From Diplonema papillatum (Eukaryota > Euglenozoa > Diplonemea > Diplonemida > Diplonemidae): a stretch of DNA of 64,000 nucleotides. The stretch is taken from NCBI GenBank assembly GCA_030068145.1, contig JAPJBO010000089.1:124001-188000 (forward strand), in the 5' to 3' direction. Each line of letters opens with the position of its first letter. Within the stretch, counting starts at the first letter, position 1. The notes under the pieces are model-generated. The model had not been told where the DNA came from. It made no database searches and saw only the letters and a list, made by a program, of their open reading frames with translations. This document shows, piece by piece, positions 10,441-20,550 of the stretch. Made by a program: the position numbers and the translations under genes.

Positions 10441-10491
10441 GCGGGGGCGGGGGTGGGAAGGGAGAGATATCAGGTTGAGTGTTCGAGTTGA
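9688..10491 (+). CDS. Tyrosine recombinase/phage-integrase-like ORF
   Basis: The core-binding region (LSTRRGIHSVYRRFLEFRRH) and the first catalytic-Arg region (AWQGAARVDDVL) are recognisable and match DIRS-type recombinases. It starts five bases after the preceding ORF. The fossil copy is partial. Confidence 0.6.
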   Translation: MDRFPPPVAGRRGRPLLSEPPLSPGERERLVRTANTYIGDALALSTRRGIHSVYRRFLEFRRHWEAVSDDPLDVPTALVLFVTRLLARGDICAASAVQYVVNVQSAEKRLGRPVDSQLVRDFVRSLKRAGAMKPSKQAVPVTKDELHHAVRLESDPGVRVALALAWQGAARVDDVLTRKAEHITEGAGFWAVNWVGSKSDPFRLGQVTGVILPPAQDQELRSLLSRLNLGDGPSLLFIQSEEQKLVSHGIRAGAGVGRERYQVECSS

Positions 10492-10505
10492 AACAGAAAA
10501 CGTAC

Positions 10506-10871
10506 CTGCTTGAAAGCCCGCGGATCCTTCACAAGACAGGCACCGGCACAGACGCAGCGCATGAGGAAGTCGAATTGCAGCTCAAAGAAGACGGACTTGT
10601 CGATGTAATGCTTGTAGAACATGAAGTGTGAGAACGACGACTCCGCCATCGGCTCGTCATGGTCCTCCAGGCACAGGCCCTCGATCGCGACAATCAGCCG
10701 CTTGAGGTGTCTTTCCCGCCGCAACTTAGATAGTACTTCATCGACCACTTCATTCGCGTAGCTTCTGCACTCTTCCTCAGAGGGTGTTAGCTGCGCAAAA
10801 GCGAGCACGGGGTGCCTTCGGGGGTCTGACGGGTCGACGGCGAATGTCTTCTTACCGTGTTGCGGCATCAT
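10506..10871 (-). CDS. First exon of an unknown protein
   Basis: 122 codons from MMPQHGKKTFAVDP to KDPRAFKQ, ending at a good 5' splice site (CAG then GTACGT) at 10505-10501. It is charged and helical, with conserved-looking aromatic stretches (FSHFMFYKHYIDK), but I do not recognise the family. The following intron would run into the retroelement at 8.2-10.4 kb, so the rest of the gene is either beyond it or lost. Confidence 0.5.
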
Positions 10872-11317
10872 TTTTGGCAGTCGCTCCTTTTTTCCTGTCG
10901 TGCGGTGCTCGCGTGCTAAAGCGACACGCGCTGCCCCCCTTTCAATAATACTATTTACTGCCTGTCCGCGACTATTCTACACTGCTGTTGGCGTACGTTT
11001 CTAACGTGTGGGGGCTTGCACGAACGTGCTTGAAATGGATATGTGCTCAACACCGCACTGGTCCCGTCTGCGCCGTGTTTCGGTCCTTTAAGCCACCACA
11101 TAAGGCGGACCATCATCAGCGTGGAACCTGAGTGTCTGCAGACAGGACTGCGGTGTGAGTCTGGTTTGTCAGGCGGCTGTTCGTAGCTCGTCACAGCCAG
11201 GACCACCCGTGCTACTAGAGCACAGCGAATCCGTCACGGGGAGAAAGCCCCTACAACCGTGTCTGAGCAATCAGTTAAAAAACTCAGGGCACTCGCCCTG
11301 ATTGTGACTGCGACTCG

Positions 11318-11661
11318 CTAACGTGTGGGGGCGGGGTTTTCTCCAGGTCTGTCGCCATTTATACTAAGAAACAACAGATGGGGATCTAAGTCGGAGTTGC
11401 CAACCTCCTCGAGGTGGTCCCCCGTCCACGTGCGCAAGCACGGCTGATGGCAACACGTGCGCAGTGCGCTGCCCAGGGTAGTTGAAGGCCTCCAAGGGAC
11501 AATAGTAGTACTAATGCAATCCCTTACCAAATAGATGGAGGGAGTAGCCGGTCCATCCCTGATTCAGCCTCTCGTATGCTTCGCTACCCTTTCTAGTGTT
11601 CGGCAGGGCCTCTCTCTCACTGAAATAGGTTGCGCCGTATTCTGTGACGATTTCTTCTAAC
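11318..11661 (-). CDS. Two candidate exons of an unknown spliced gene
   Basis: Exon 11528-11661 has a pyrimidine-rich 3' splice site ending CACAAAAG and a 5' splice site TTTG then GTAAGG. It reads RLEEIVTEYGATYFSERE and on to GWTGYSLHLF. A terminal exon ends at a TAG at 11318-11320 and reads HLEEVGNSDLDPHLLFLS. I could not find an acceptor that joins the two in phase, so the model is incomplete. The family is not recognised. Confidence 0.35.
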
Positions 11662-11895
11662 CTTTTGTGAGAGGGTTGGCAAAAGATGCACCGTATCACA
11701 AGAAAATGGAGTAGAAAAAGGGCAACCAGAAATTGTGGATGGAGGAAGCTCGGGCGTGTGCGTCGAAAGCAAGGACTGCTACAAGGACGGCAAAGGCTAG
11801 GGGCGAAGGGCGAAGGGGAGGGGACGGGGATCGAGATATCAAGTTGCCTCCGTAGACGACAGACCCGGCGAATAGGGTAGATACGCAAGAGAAAA

Positions 11896-12086
11896 GAAAT
11901 AGTTGAGTCGCAGCTCTTCTTGCAGAACAACACGCAACACGAAAACGACGGTGTTTTTTGTCGCTTTTATTCGCTTTTTCTCACGAACACGAGGGGGCTT
12001 CGGTCTTGCTTCGGGCGTTAGGGGTTTTCCGACTCCCGCAATCGTGCACAATCAGCACAAACTCAAGGGGTCCAGTCAACTATTCC
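11896..12086. mobile_element. MITE-like element, copy 1
   Basis: The ends are inverted (AATAGTTGAGTCGCAG at left, TCAACTATTCC at right), and the whole 190 bp matches 54341-54510, including CTTTTTCTCACGAAC and CAGCACAAACTCAA blocks. It has no coding capacity. Target duplications are not clear. Confidence 0.6.
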
Positions 12087-13517
12087 CTGCAAGATAAGCA
12101 TACTTTCTGACGTACCCTTCAGTAAAAAAGAAACACGAGCACGGATACGGCAGAATAAAGGAGAAAGGGAAGGATGGGGATGTGAAGAAATAGAGGGGCG
12201 GGCCTCCGTTCAGAACGGGGAGACAGAACGATGCCTTTTTTTTCTTTCCTTTTGAACCCCCACGTCGTTCGTGACGCAACAGCTTGCAGCCACGTGCTCG
12301 CTACAGGTGAGCGTGGAATGGAGGAGACCAAAGTACTGCGAGGGAGCACATCGTGCGTGTTCTCGTCGCCTGTCTGTTGCGGGGGGTGAAGTGAACAACA
12401 GACAAAAGGTACGTTGCGCTGGTTGCACGCGGCACTGAAGGTCCCGGTGTAAGCGCGTGGACGCACACCCGTAAAGGGGGGGTAGCACGCAGAAACGGGG
12501 GCTCAAGCGTTGCTAGTATGCAAGAAAGAGAGAAGCAGAGTGCGCGGGGGGTCAAACGGGACGAAGGACGAACAAGCCGCCGACGTCGAGCAAGCGAGGA
12601 TCAAAAAAGAAGACCGTCCGGATGAAGCGCCTAGCGGCCGCCAGCCAAACAGCAAGGGTGGGTGGGTGAGAGTTGTGTGAGAGCTTGGATTATTCATCAC
12701 GAACCGGTGCTCGCGTGCTGCAGCTCGCTTGCATCGACCTTCTGGGTGATGGTGGCGCTAATCTGGACGGTGAAGTGGGCCTGTCTCCGGAGGGGGCTCA
12801 TGCACTCGAAACTGGACTTCCAAAAAGGGGGACTTTTCATTCGTTCTCTCCTTCCCCAGTGCAGCGACTGGCAGGCGGGTTAGATGCGAAGCCGAAGGGT
12901 GACGTTTGGTTGTGTGTGGTGAGGCGGGGCATAAAGAGGCTTCCCTGGCAGGGTGGGGGAGAAGTTACGTCAGGTAAAGCGAATGCTTGAAGGCACCGGG
13001 GGAAAGCGCTTTGACCTGTTCTACAACTTAAAGTGGCGTGAGCCCGGGGTTACTTTCGAACCCTGACGTAGAACCCTGGTTCTGAGAGTGGGCCACTTCT
13101 GGTAAGTAGAACTGGCGACGCGGTATGAACAGAGAGTTGATCTCAGGTGCCCGTGTGATCGGTTTTGGCTAGAGAATGCTAGTATACCTTCCTGACCACG
13201 AGGCCCACTCAGACACGTAACAGAAGGATAGCAAGCACGGCTCTTCGAAGCAGGGAAAAAAACGGACTTGGTGCACATGGATACAAGCCGGGTCGCTGTC
13301 CGTTGCTGACAGCTCTGTGACCATCTGTTAAGTTCTTGCCCATTCATTGGAGGCTCCCCAGCCTTGCCTGTATCAGGCTTCTCGTTTGCTGTCAACGCAG
13401 CCGTATTCCCAACACACTGAACACGTTTCAGAGCTACCTACCCTTGCCGAAGAAACTCCTCCTTTTATCGTTGCTCTTCGTCGGGTTTGCGGGTTTTTTT
13501 TTTTTTTTCATTTTTAA
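12087..13517. other. No gene recognised
   Basis: Short ORFs only. A minus-strand stretch starting at 13395 (MTANEKPDTGKAGEPPMNGQ) is protein-like and might be an upstream exon of the gene ending at 11318, but no matching splice chain was found. Confidence 0.4.
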
Positions 13518-15682
13518 CAGGGTTTTTTCTAGGATTTCAAATTTTCGAGCTGGAGTGGGGAAACTTTTCGACGCGTTTTCAGAGCCGAATTGCCAAGCAA
13601 TCCACGCAAATTGCGCTTTGTGGTGCTGGCTGCGGGCTTTTCCTCCAAGGCAGCTTAGTTCGACGTTCTCCTGGTGCCTATTAGGCCGGTTAGTTCGTTG
13701 TCTTCACATGGGTTCAGTTGCCACAGCAGGAAGGGAGTGAACGAGGGTTGTGTCACAAAAAAACGGGTGCTGCATTTAGGAATGATAGTCGTGGAACAAC
13801 CTGGGACAGATCCCACTATGCAGAATTGGCCTTCGCCTGCACAAAGTTTAGGCGACGGCTCGGGACCATCTCGACAAAACGGTCAACAACCTTCTCCAAA
13901 AAGACCATCGAAAGCTCTGGTGGACCCTCGATACGGATGCGCAGGATCATATCCAAATGTCCGCTCGTGAGCCGGTTCCTTAAAAGATCCAGGGTGTCTT
14001 TGAGAACACTGAATGATCGCTCAACAGCACTCGTCCCTGAGGGATAAGTGGCGACCAACCGCATGGCGGAGACTGCACGTGGGAGTGCTTGCGCCTCGTG
14101 CTTCATGGCATAAAGCAAGGCATCCTGAAAGCTGAAAGCCTCGGGATCTGTGCACCTTTCCTTGGTCATCTGAATGGTCTTGAGCAATTGGGGTAGCTCG
14201 TGCTTCACACCCCGACCCTGGGCAGCACTCCACATCGGCTGGAAATGTCTGTCCTCTTTTCCTGTCACTTGGACCGTTTTGCACGTTGTGAAGTGTTCAA
14301 CGAAAGTGTCGATCAATGCTGCATCACTATCGCAGTCGTGTCCGAACGCGTACTTTGGGTCAAAGAGTCTTCAACAACAACGCTCTGATCCAATAACCGC
14401 GAGACCTCAAGATCCCACTGCTCATACGAAGCGATAGGTTGAACAGGGTCCTTCGTCTCTTTCTTCTTTCTTGCTGCCGCTCTTTCGTGCGGAGGCACAG
14501 TTCGTTCCGACACCGGTATGAATGTCTTCGGTTCTGCACTCCACTCAAAACCCTCCTCTCCTTCTGCTTTTCCCGCCCAAAGAACGTCGTCAGTGACCCC
14601 TGGAAACTGACACCGCAGCTGCTTTTTGCTCACCTTCGTGTGCCACTTCTTTGAGCTCTGCGACGTTCTCGAAGCCTGCGAGGCGGCGGAGTCGTAGCCC
14701 TCGGATGCTTTGTCGGCGTCGGGCAGTGGTGCTTGCTGCGTGGCCTGCTGCTGACGTTTCGGTCCTTTGTCGTGTTCCTGGACTCGAGCCATGAAATCAG
14801 CTTTCTTGAGGTACCCGATCCCTGTTCTCTTCCACGTCAAACCCCGCAGTTTTCCTTGCTCTTCCAACAACACTGCCGACCAAGCCATGTAGTTATGGAG
14901 GATCTGCTGGTTTGCTGGGACTTGGCGTTCAGAGGCAGGTGGCTGAGCTTGAAGTGGTCCAGGAGGGGTTGTGTCGGTGGCTGTACTTCAGGTGTCGGCT
15001 GAGAAGGTGGATCACCTTGTTGGGTTGGTGGTGTCTCTGTGGCCTCATCGCCTGTCGAGTCCTCGCGCTTACGTTTGAGTGGCGTACAAACCCCTGCAAG
15101 TCGCGACATTGTTTGTGTTTCCGACGATGAACGTCAGTCCGTCGTTTTTTATGTTGTTATTGTTTGTCTTCACACCCGCACCATTTCTTTTCCTTTATGT
15201 TGGTAGTTTCGGCTGATGCCCACCCTTTTGACAAGGTGTGGTGGGATGGCGATTTTGCGTAGTCGTCGGGTACCGATTTGCAGGTCTTTGTTGGTTGCCA
15301 CGATGCCCGTTCTGCCGCCTTGTCATCCCGGTTCCTGGTACCTATTACGAAGCCGTTGAGAACCTCCTCCAGTGTTATCTCGTTTTCGTCGGCGCCGCAC
15401 AGGGGCTCGTTCTGTACTCTCTCAGGTGGGTCTCGTCGTTGGTTGTCAACACGTGCTGCATTTCCTGCCTGTCTCGTCTTTTTTTCTTTCTTCCTTTCTC
15501 TTCTTTTTTCTGCCCCTTTTTTCGCACTTCTGGAGCGATTGCGTTGCGATGTGGGGTCGCAGCTTTTCTGGCGATGCTGCAATGAACAGAAAAAAAAAAA
15601 CCCACTCCAGCCCACTCAGATTTTCGCCAAGAATCTGGAGTGGGGAAAATCCCCACTCCAGCCCACCCCAGAAAAAACCCTG
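13518..15682 (-). mobile_element. hAT DNA transposon, internally deleted
   Basis: The left end starts CAGGGTTTTTTCT (13518) and the right end is its exact inverse, AGAAAAAACCCTG (to 15682). CAGGG termini are typical of hAT elements. Both ends carry a subterminal GCTGGAGTGGGGA block. The flanking 8-mers (ATTTTTAA and AATTTTTC) do not form a clean target duplication. The inside carries a minus-strand hAT transposase remnant that is too short to be complete. Confidence 0.7.
13816..15109 (-). pseudogene. hAT transposase remnant with C-terminal dimerisation domain
   Basis: Three successive minus-strand ORFs. 14837-15109 starts MSRLAGVCTPLKRKRED. 14313-14888 is rich in charged residues. 13816-14316 contains the hAT dimerisation signature (YPSGTSAVERSFSVLKD, then LRNRLTSGHLD). 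Together they give about 450 residues, while hAT transposases usually exceed 600, and I see no clear DDE/RNase H-like core. The ORFs are out of frame with each other, either through introns or decay. It is probably inactive. Confidence 0.6.
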
Positions 15683-16204
15683 AATTTTTCCTGTTTTTTT
15701 CGTGAGTAGCAAAATGCAAGGTATGCCGACGTCTATGGAGTTGCTAGATATACGAGCCGCATAACACACGCGTGTTTTTGTTTTGAAAATAGAAGAGAGG
15801 AGCAAAAGGACCCTACTTGTCGCGTCCCTTCTGAGACTCCGAGATGGTCCTACCCGCGTTCTCTTTTTCAAGCGTTTATTGTGGTTTAGAGGTTCGGTGT
15901 TTTAGGGTCTCCGGTTGATCATTTTTCAGTTGCAACAGTTCGCTGTCGCTACCAAAGAAACGCTGACAATCACAGTTCCACGACCCCCGTCTTTCCACTG
16001 ATGCGTTGCCGTATCGGCACTTCTCGAAAAAGAGCGTGAAAACACTGCGACATCCTTGCGGAAGTGCCCAGCTTTGCGACGGGAAGCGCATCCGGCATAT
16101 GATGCAGTGCGCGTCCCGGATTCGCCGTATTTGTGTCCGGCGGCTTTGCCTATTCTTTTTCTAGAGTTAAAGTTCGCTTGAATTTTCTCTTTGACAAATT
16201 GCGG
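15683..16204. other. No gene recognised; short dispersed repeat pieces
   Basis: Partial members of the GTTCGCTTGA / TTTTAGGGTCTCCG repeat lie at 15885-15920 and 16161-16185. No coding signal beyond the degenerating tail repeats of the CAP-Gly gene. Confidence 0.5.
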
Positions 16205-17025
16205 TTCCTCTCCGTTTTTGTGTTGTAGCCGGGAAGCCGACGGTGCCTTCGCGACAGCGACGGACGACCTGCCGGCGGGCTTCGCCGAGGATTGAAACGG
16301 GCTGAGCTTCCACGCGATGGTTGAAACCGTTTTCTTGGCGGGCGGCTGCAGCGTCGCGCTGCGCGTCGCCGCCAGAGCGGCGTGCGCGGCCCCGCCGGCG
16401 GCCGGCCGCGGGTGCGTGAGCCGCCGAGCTGCGCCTTGGGCCGGCGCGGCGGCGTCGCGCTCGGCACCCCGCCCAGAGAGTGTCCGCGGAGTGGTTTCGA
16501 GAGAGGATGACGAGTGCAGCCTGGAAACCGACGATGCCTTCGTGACAGCGACGGTCGACCTGCCGGCGGGCTTCGCCGAGGATTGAAACGGGCTGAGCTT
16601 CCGCGCGATGGTCGCGACGGCTTGCGTCTTTTTGGCAGGCGGCTGCAGCGTCGCGCTGCGCGCCGCCGCCAGCGCGGCGGCCCGGTGCTGCGCGGCCGGC
16701 CGCGGGTGCGTGACGCTGAGCTGCGCCTTGGGCCGGCGCGGCGGCGTCGCGCTCGGCACCCCGCCCAGAGAGTGTCCGCGGAGTGGTTTCGAGAGAGGAT
16801 GACGAGTGCAGCCTGGAAACCGACGATGCCTTCGTGACAGCGATAGACGACCTGCCGGCGGGCTTCGCCGAGGATTGAAACGGGCTGAGCTTCCGCGCGA
16901 TGGTCGCGACGGCCTGCGTCTTTTTTGGCAGGCCCGGTGCTGCGCGGCCGGCCGCGGGTGCGTGAGCCGCCGAGCTGCGCCTTGGGCCGGCGCGGCGGCG
17001 TCGCGCTCGGCACCCCGCGCAGAAT
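16205..17025 (-). repeat. Three extra copies of the CAP-Gly gene's 3' coding segment
   Basis: Units of about 290 bp begin near 16227, 16519 and 16810 and repeat the segment at about 17190-17440 of the gene. All carry the TIARKLSPFQSSAKPAGRS-coding block and the same GC-rich spacer. The unit nearest the gene can continue its frame if a 37-nt intron (17026-17062) is removed. The more distant units drift out of frame. Confidence 0.75.
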
Positions 17026-17058
17026 CTGCGTGGAAATGGACAGAAAAACAGCCTTTTT

Positions 17059-20000
17059 TTACTTGTGCACAACAACACTCCGAACACTCCTCGTTTCCAC
17101 TCTCCGGTACTCCTTCGGAACATGACCGACTGGGCGCAAGTTTCCAGAGAGTGTCCGCGGAGTGGTTTCGAGAGAGTATGACGAGTGCAGCCGGGAAACC
17201 GACGATGCCTTCGTGACAGCGACGGTCGACCTGCCGGCGGGCTTCGCCGAGGATTGAAACGGGCTGAGCTTCCGCGCGATGGTCGCGACGGCCTGCGTCT
17301 TTTTGGCAGGCGGCTGCAGCGTCGCGCTGCGCGCCGCCGCCAGCGCGGCGGCTCTGTGCTGCGCGGCCGGCCGCGGGTGCGTGACGCTGAGCTGCGCCTT
17401 GGGCCGGCGCGGCGGCGTCGCGCTCGGCACCCGCGCCGCCCGCGGGCTGCCGGGCGGCGACCGCGTCCGCGGCGCCGCCGGCTTCCGCGCGCGAGACTCG
17501 GGCTTCGCCGCCGACTTCCGCGGCTTCGCAGGGCTCGCAACAACCGGCTCCGGCGGCGGCAGCCGCTTGGGCTGCAGGCGGGCGCTGGTCGGCGGGGTGG
17601 TCTCCGACGCAGGGATCCGCCTCCAGTACGCGCCGATGTTGTACGGACACGTGAAGTATTCGACGCCTTGGATGGTCCCGGAGCTCAGGACGGAGGCCGT
17701 GCCGCCGAGGCGGGGCGGGAGCGGGCTGGTGACCTCGTAGCCGACCCACTGTTCGTTTTCCTCCGCGAAGTGGGCCTTCCCGACGTACCGCACGACGGCC
17801 GGGACGGTGCACCCCGCGACGGCGACCAGCACGCGCTGCCCGACGGCAACGGGCCCCGCGTCGCCGGTGAACGGCGCGCTGCGCGGGTACCCCGCGAAGG
17901 CGACCTGCTTCTTGTCGGCGGCGGCGCCCCGCCGGCTACCCCGGGCGGGCAAGGCGCCGTCCGCCGTGCGCGACCGGGCGAAGCTCGCCACGTCGGCCTT
18001 CGGCCGCAGCGCCGACTTCGACCGCGCGCCGGCGTCGCCGCTGTGCTGGCGGTGCGCCGGCTTCGCGTCCCTTTCGGGCCGCCGGTCGCCGAGCCGCAGC
18101 ACGCCGCCGTTCACGCCGCAGCTCCCGCACACCGCCGCGTGGCCGTGCGACCCTTCCCGCAGGTCCTCCCGGTCGGCCGCCAGCATCACGCCGGCGCCGC
18201 TGCCGCCGCGGGTGTACGCGCGAGCGCAGTATCTGTCGGACCCGGGAGCCGGGTACCCGCCGTCTTCCTGCCCCAGCGATGCGGCGCGGCGCCGGTCCCT
18301 AGCGGGGGTGAAGTGGCTGCCAGGCTTTCCGGGCGGCGTGCGGCGGTGCAGGAGGGGGGACGCCTGCGTGTCCGAGTAGTAGGAGTTGCCCAGGCCGTAC
18401 CCGCTGGCGCCGAGTCCCGCGCGGTGCTCGAACTCGTCGGGGTTGCTGGCGGTGTAGCGGCTTGCGGCGGCGGTGGGTGACGCGAAGGACCGGTCGCCGG
18501 ACGGGCAGTACTCGTTGCCGCCGCCGGATGACTTTGACAACCCGCTGTACGCCATGCCGCCGCCTTGCCCCCGCGGCTGTCGGGCGGAAGCCCCGCAGTC
18601 CGATGGCGTGAACAGCGCCGCCTCTAACGGGACCGCCCCCTGTCCGCTGGCCATTGGCGTGTTCCGGGAGAAGCTGGGGTCGGCTGCGGGCGGCGTCCGC
18701 TGCCGGGCGCGGACGGGGGACCTTTCGTACCCGCTGAGCTTCGCGGAGATGTCGTCGGCCGACGAGCCGCTGCGGTCGTCGCACGGCAGGCGGTGCGAGC
18801 CGCCGTTCGCGGCGGGCGGCCGGCCGGCGACGAAGTTGCCGGCCGCGAAGCCGATCGACTCGGCCCGGCGCACGTGGCTCCCCGGCTTGCTCGCCGGACC
18901 CCCCCGGGCTTGCACTGCGCCCGGCCGCGTCGAACAGGCGGCGGCACGGTCTTCCTCATGCATCGCATGCTCGCGCCACTGCGTGTGCGCGTGGATCACC
19001 CGGTGGCGATCCTCCTCCCGGAGAGGCTTCGCCTCCGTTCCAGAGCGGCTGTGCTCGCTCCTGTACCCGGACGTTGACGCTGGCGACTCAACGTCTTGCC
19101 GCCGGCGCTGCTGCTGCTGCTGCTCTGGGGCGCGGGCTCCTGCGTCCAGCTGCGGGCGGCGGGCGGCGCCGCTGCGACTCGCCGATGCCCGCGACGCCGC
19201 CGGGTGAGCCGAGCCCTGCGGCGCGTTCTGAGGGTCCCTGCCGCCGGCGCGCTGGTCGTCGGACGCGGCGGAAAGCGCGTCTTGCTGGGCCTTCGAGATC
19301 GGTCCGCTGACCATCGTCGTCGCCCGGGCGGCCAGGTGCGCGTAGGCGTCCGGACTCCCTCTTTGGTGGTGGGCGTAACCCGAGTGCGAGGGGGTGTCAA
19401 GCTGCGGGTTCCGGGAGCCGCTGCCGGCGCGCTGGTCGTCGGACGCGGCGGAAAGAGCGTCTTGCTGGGCTTTCGAGATGGGCCCGCTGACAACCGTCGT
19501 CGCCCGCGCTGCCAGATGCGCGTAGGCGTCCGGACTTCCCCTTTCGTGGTGGGCGTAACCCGAGTGCGAGGGGCTGTCGGGCTGGGGTTTGGGGGGGCCC
19601 CTGTCGGAGGATGCGGCGGAAAGTGCGTCTTGCTGGGCCTTCGAGATCGGCCCGCTGACCACCGTGGTCGCCCGCGCCGCCAGGTGCGCGTATTGCGCAT
19701 CGGGGCTTCTCCTCGCTTCGCCGCGGGCCGCCGAGCTCCCGGCGTGCGGGGGGCCCCGCGCGCCGCTCTGGTCTTCGGCCGCCGCGGAAAGTGCGTCTCG
19801 CTGGGCTTTCGAGATCGGTCCGCTGACCGTCGTCGTCGCACGAGCCGCCGGATGCGCGTAGGCGCCGCCTCTCCCGCTCGCTTCACCCGCGTCGCCGGCA
19901 CCCGTTTTCCGGGGCTCCGCCGCCCCGCGGGCCGCGGGCTTTTTGAGCGCTGAGCCCAGCCTCTTCGGCTCCAGCGCCCGGGAAAGTGGCTTCCCGGCCG

Positions 20001-20550
20001 GAAAGCCGCTTTGCTGGGTAGGGGACGACGCGCCGCAGCACGAGCCGGCGACGCTCGTCGGCACGTTTTCGCTCATGAGGCTGCACGCCAGGGTGTACGG
20101 GTCCGCGTCTCTTACGGCCGCGGGGCTGCCGGGTTTCCTCCACTGCAGGCGGGCGTCGTTTTCGAGGGCCTGCTGGCCGAACGTGGCTTTCGCCTCGGTC
20201 GGGCTGATGCACGAGTGGAACCCGGAGCACGCGGCGGGGTCGTCGCGGTCGGCGTCGTTCGCGGCCGGGGTGCGGTGAGTGATCGACGGCCGGTTCCCGG
20301 CGGCGTCGTCCCCGGGGCCGCCGCTCGACGAAAACAGCGTGCCCGGGCTCTCTTCCTGCACGGAACGCGCAGCCCCCGCGTCGGCCCTCTTCACCGGCTC
20401 CGCACGGCCCGCGAGGTGGTCGTCGAAGGCACTGGACCCAGCTTCCTCCGTGCTGTCCAACGCGCCGCCACTCGCCGCCTCCGCGTTGCTGCCGTCGCAG
20501 CTGGCGAATTCCTGGTCCTCGCGCGCTGCGTCTTCCGTGTTCCTCGTCAT
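17059..20550 (-). CDS. Large disordered protein with a CAP-Gly domain
   Basis: An ORF of 1163 residues, Ala/Ser/Pro/Arg-rich and mostly disordered. Residues 227-437 contain four repeats of AYAHLAARATTVVSG followed by PISKAQQDALSAA. At about 900-980 is a CAP-Gly-like domain, with VGQRVLVAVAG, VVRYVGKAHFAEENEQWVGYE and VEYFTCPYNIGAYWRR in the order found in tubulin-binding CAP-Gly modules. The classical GKNDG signature is replaced by a looser loop. The C-terminal tail has an SPFQSSAKPAGRS block that is multiplied downstream. The probable role is a microtubule-associated scaffold (inferred from the domain). The ORF stop falls inside a possible 37-nt intron, so the true C-terminus may run into the duplicated units. 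Confidence 0.65.
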   Translation of the reverse strand: MTRNTEDAAREDQEFASCDGSNAEAASGGALDSTEEAGSSAFDDHLAGRAEPVKRADAGAARSVQEESPGTLFSSSGGPGDDAAGNRPSITHRTPAANDADRDDPAACSGFHSCISPTEAKATFGQQALENDARLQWRKPGSPAAVRDADPYTLACSLMSENVPTSVAGSCCGASSPTQQSGFPAGKPLSRALEPKRLGSALKKPAARGAAEPRKTGAGDAGEASGRGGAYAHPAARATTTVSGPISKAQRDALSAAAEDQSGARGPPHAGSSAARGEARRSPDAQYAHLAARATTVVSGPISKAQQDALSAASSDRGPPKPQPDSPSHSGYAHHERGSPDAYAHLAARATTVVSGPISKAQQDALSAASDDQRAGSGSRNPQLDTPSHSGYAHHQRGSPDAYAHLAARATTMVSGPISKAQQDALSAASDDQRAGGRDPQNAPQGSAHPAASRASASRSGAARRPQLDAGARAPEQQQQQRRRQDVESPASTSGYRSEHSRSGTEAKPLREEDRHRVIHAHTQWREHAMHEEDRAAACSTRPGAVQARGGPASKPGSHVRRAESIGFAAGNFVAGRPPAANGGSHRLPCDDRSGSSADDISAKLSGYERSPVRARQRTPPAADPSFSRNTPMASGQGAVPLEAALFTPSDCGASARQPRGQGGGMAYSGLSKSSGGGNEYCPSGDRSFASPTAAASRYTASNPDEFEHRAGLGASGYGLGNSYYSDTQASPLLHRRTPPGKPGSHFTPARDRRRAASLGQEDGGYPAPGSDRYCARAYTRGGSGAGVMLAADREDLREGSHGHAAVCGSCGVNGGVLRLGDRRPERDAKPAHRQHSGDAGARSKSALRPKADVASFARSRTADGALPARGSRRGAAADKKQVAFAGYPRSAPFTGDAGPVAVGQRVLVAVAGCTVPAVVRYVGKAHFAEENEQWVGYEVTSPLPPRLGGTASVLSSGTIQGVEYFTCPYNIGAYWRRIPASETTPPTSARLQPKRLPPPEPVVASPAKPRKSAAKPESRARKPAAPRTRSPPGSPRAARVPSATPPRRPKAQLSVTHPRPAAQHRAAALAAARSATLQPPAKKTQAVATIARKLSPFQSSAKPAGRSTVAVTKASSVSRLHSSYSLETTPRTLSGNLRPVGHVPKEYRRVETRSVRSVVVHK
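19235..19870 (-). repeat. In-frame coding repeat, four units
   Basis: Four imperfect DNA repeats encode the HLAARATTVVSGPISKAQ module with spacers of different length (YAHHERGSPDA-like). The module is strongly conserved between units while the spacers vary, suggesting selection on a linear binding motif. Confidence 0.7.

Noticed and set aside
16167-19953. Arg/Ala-rich ORFs on plus and minus strands overlapping the CAP-Gly gene
   Set aside because: Shadow frames of a very GC-rich coding region; only the 1163-codon frame has a recognisable domain.
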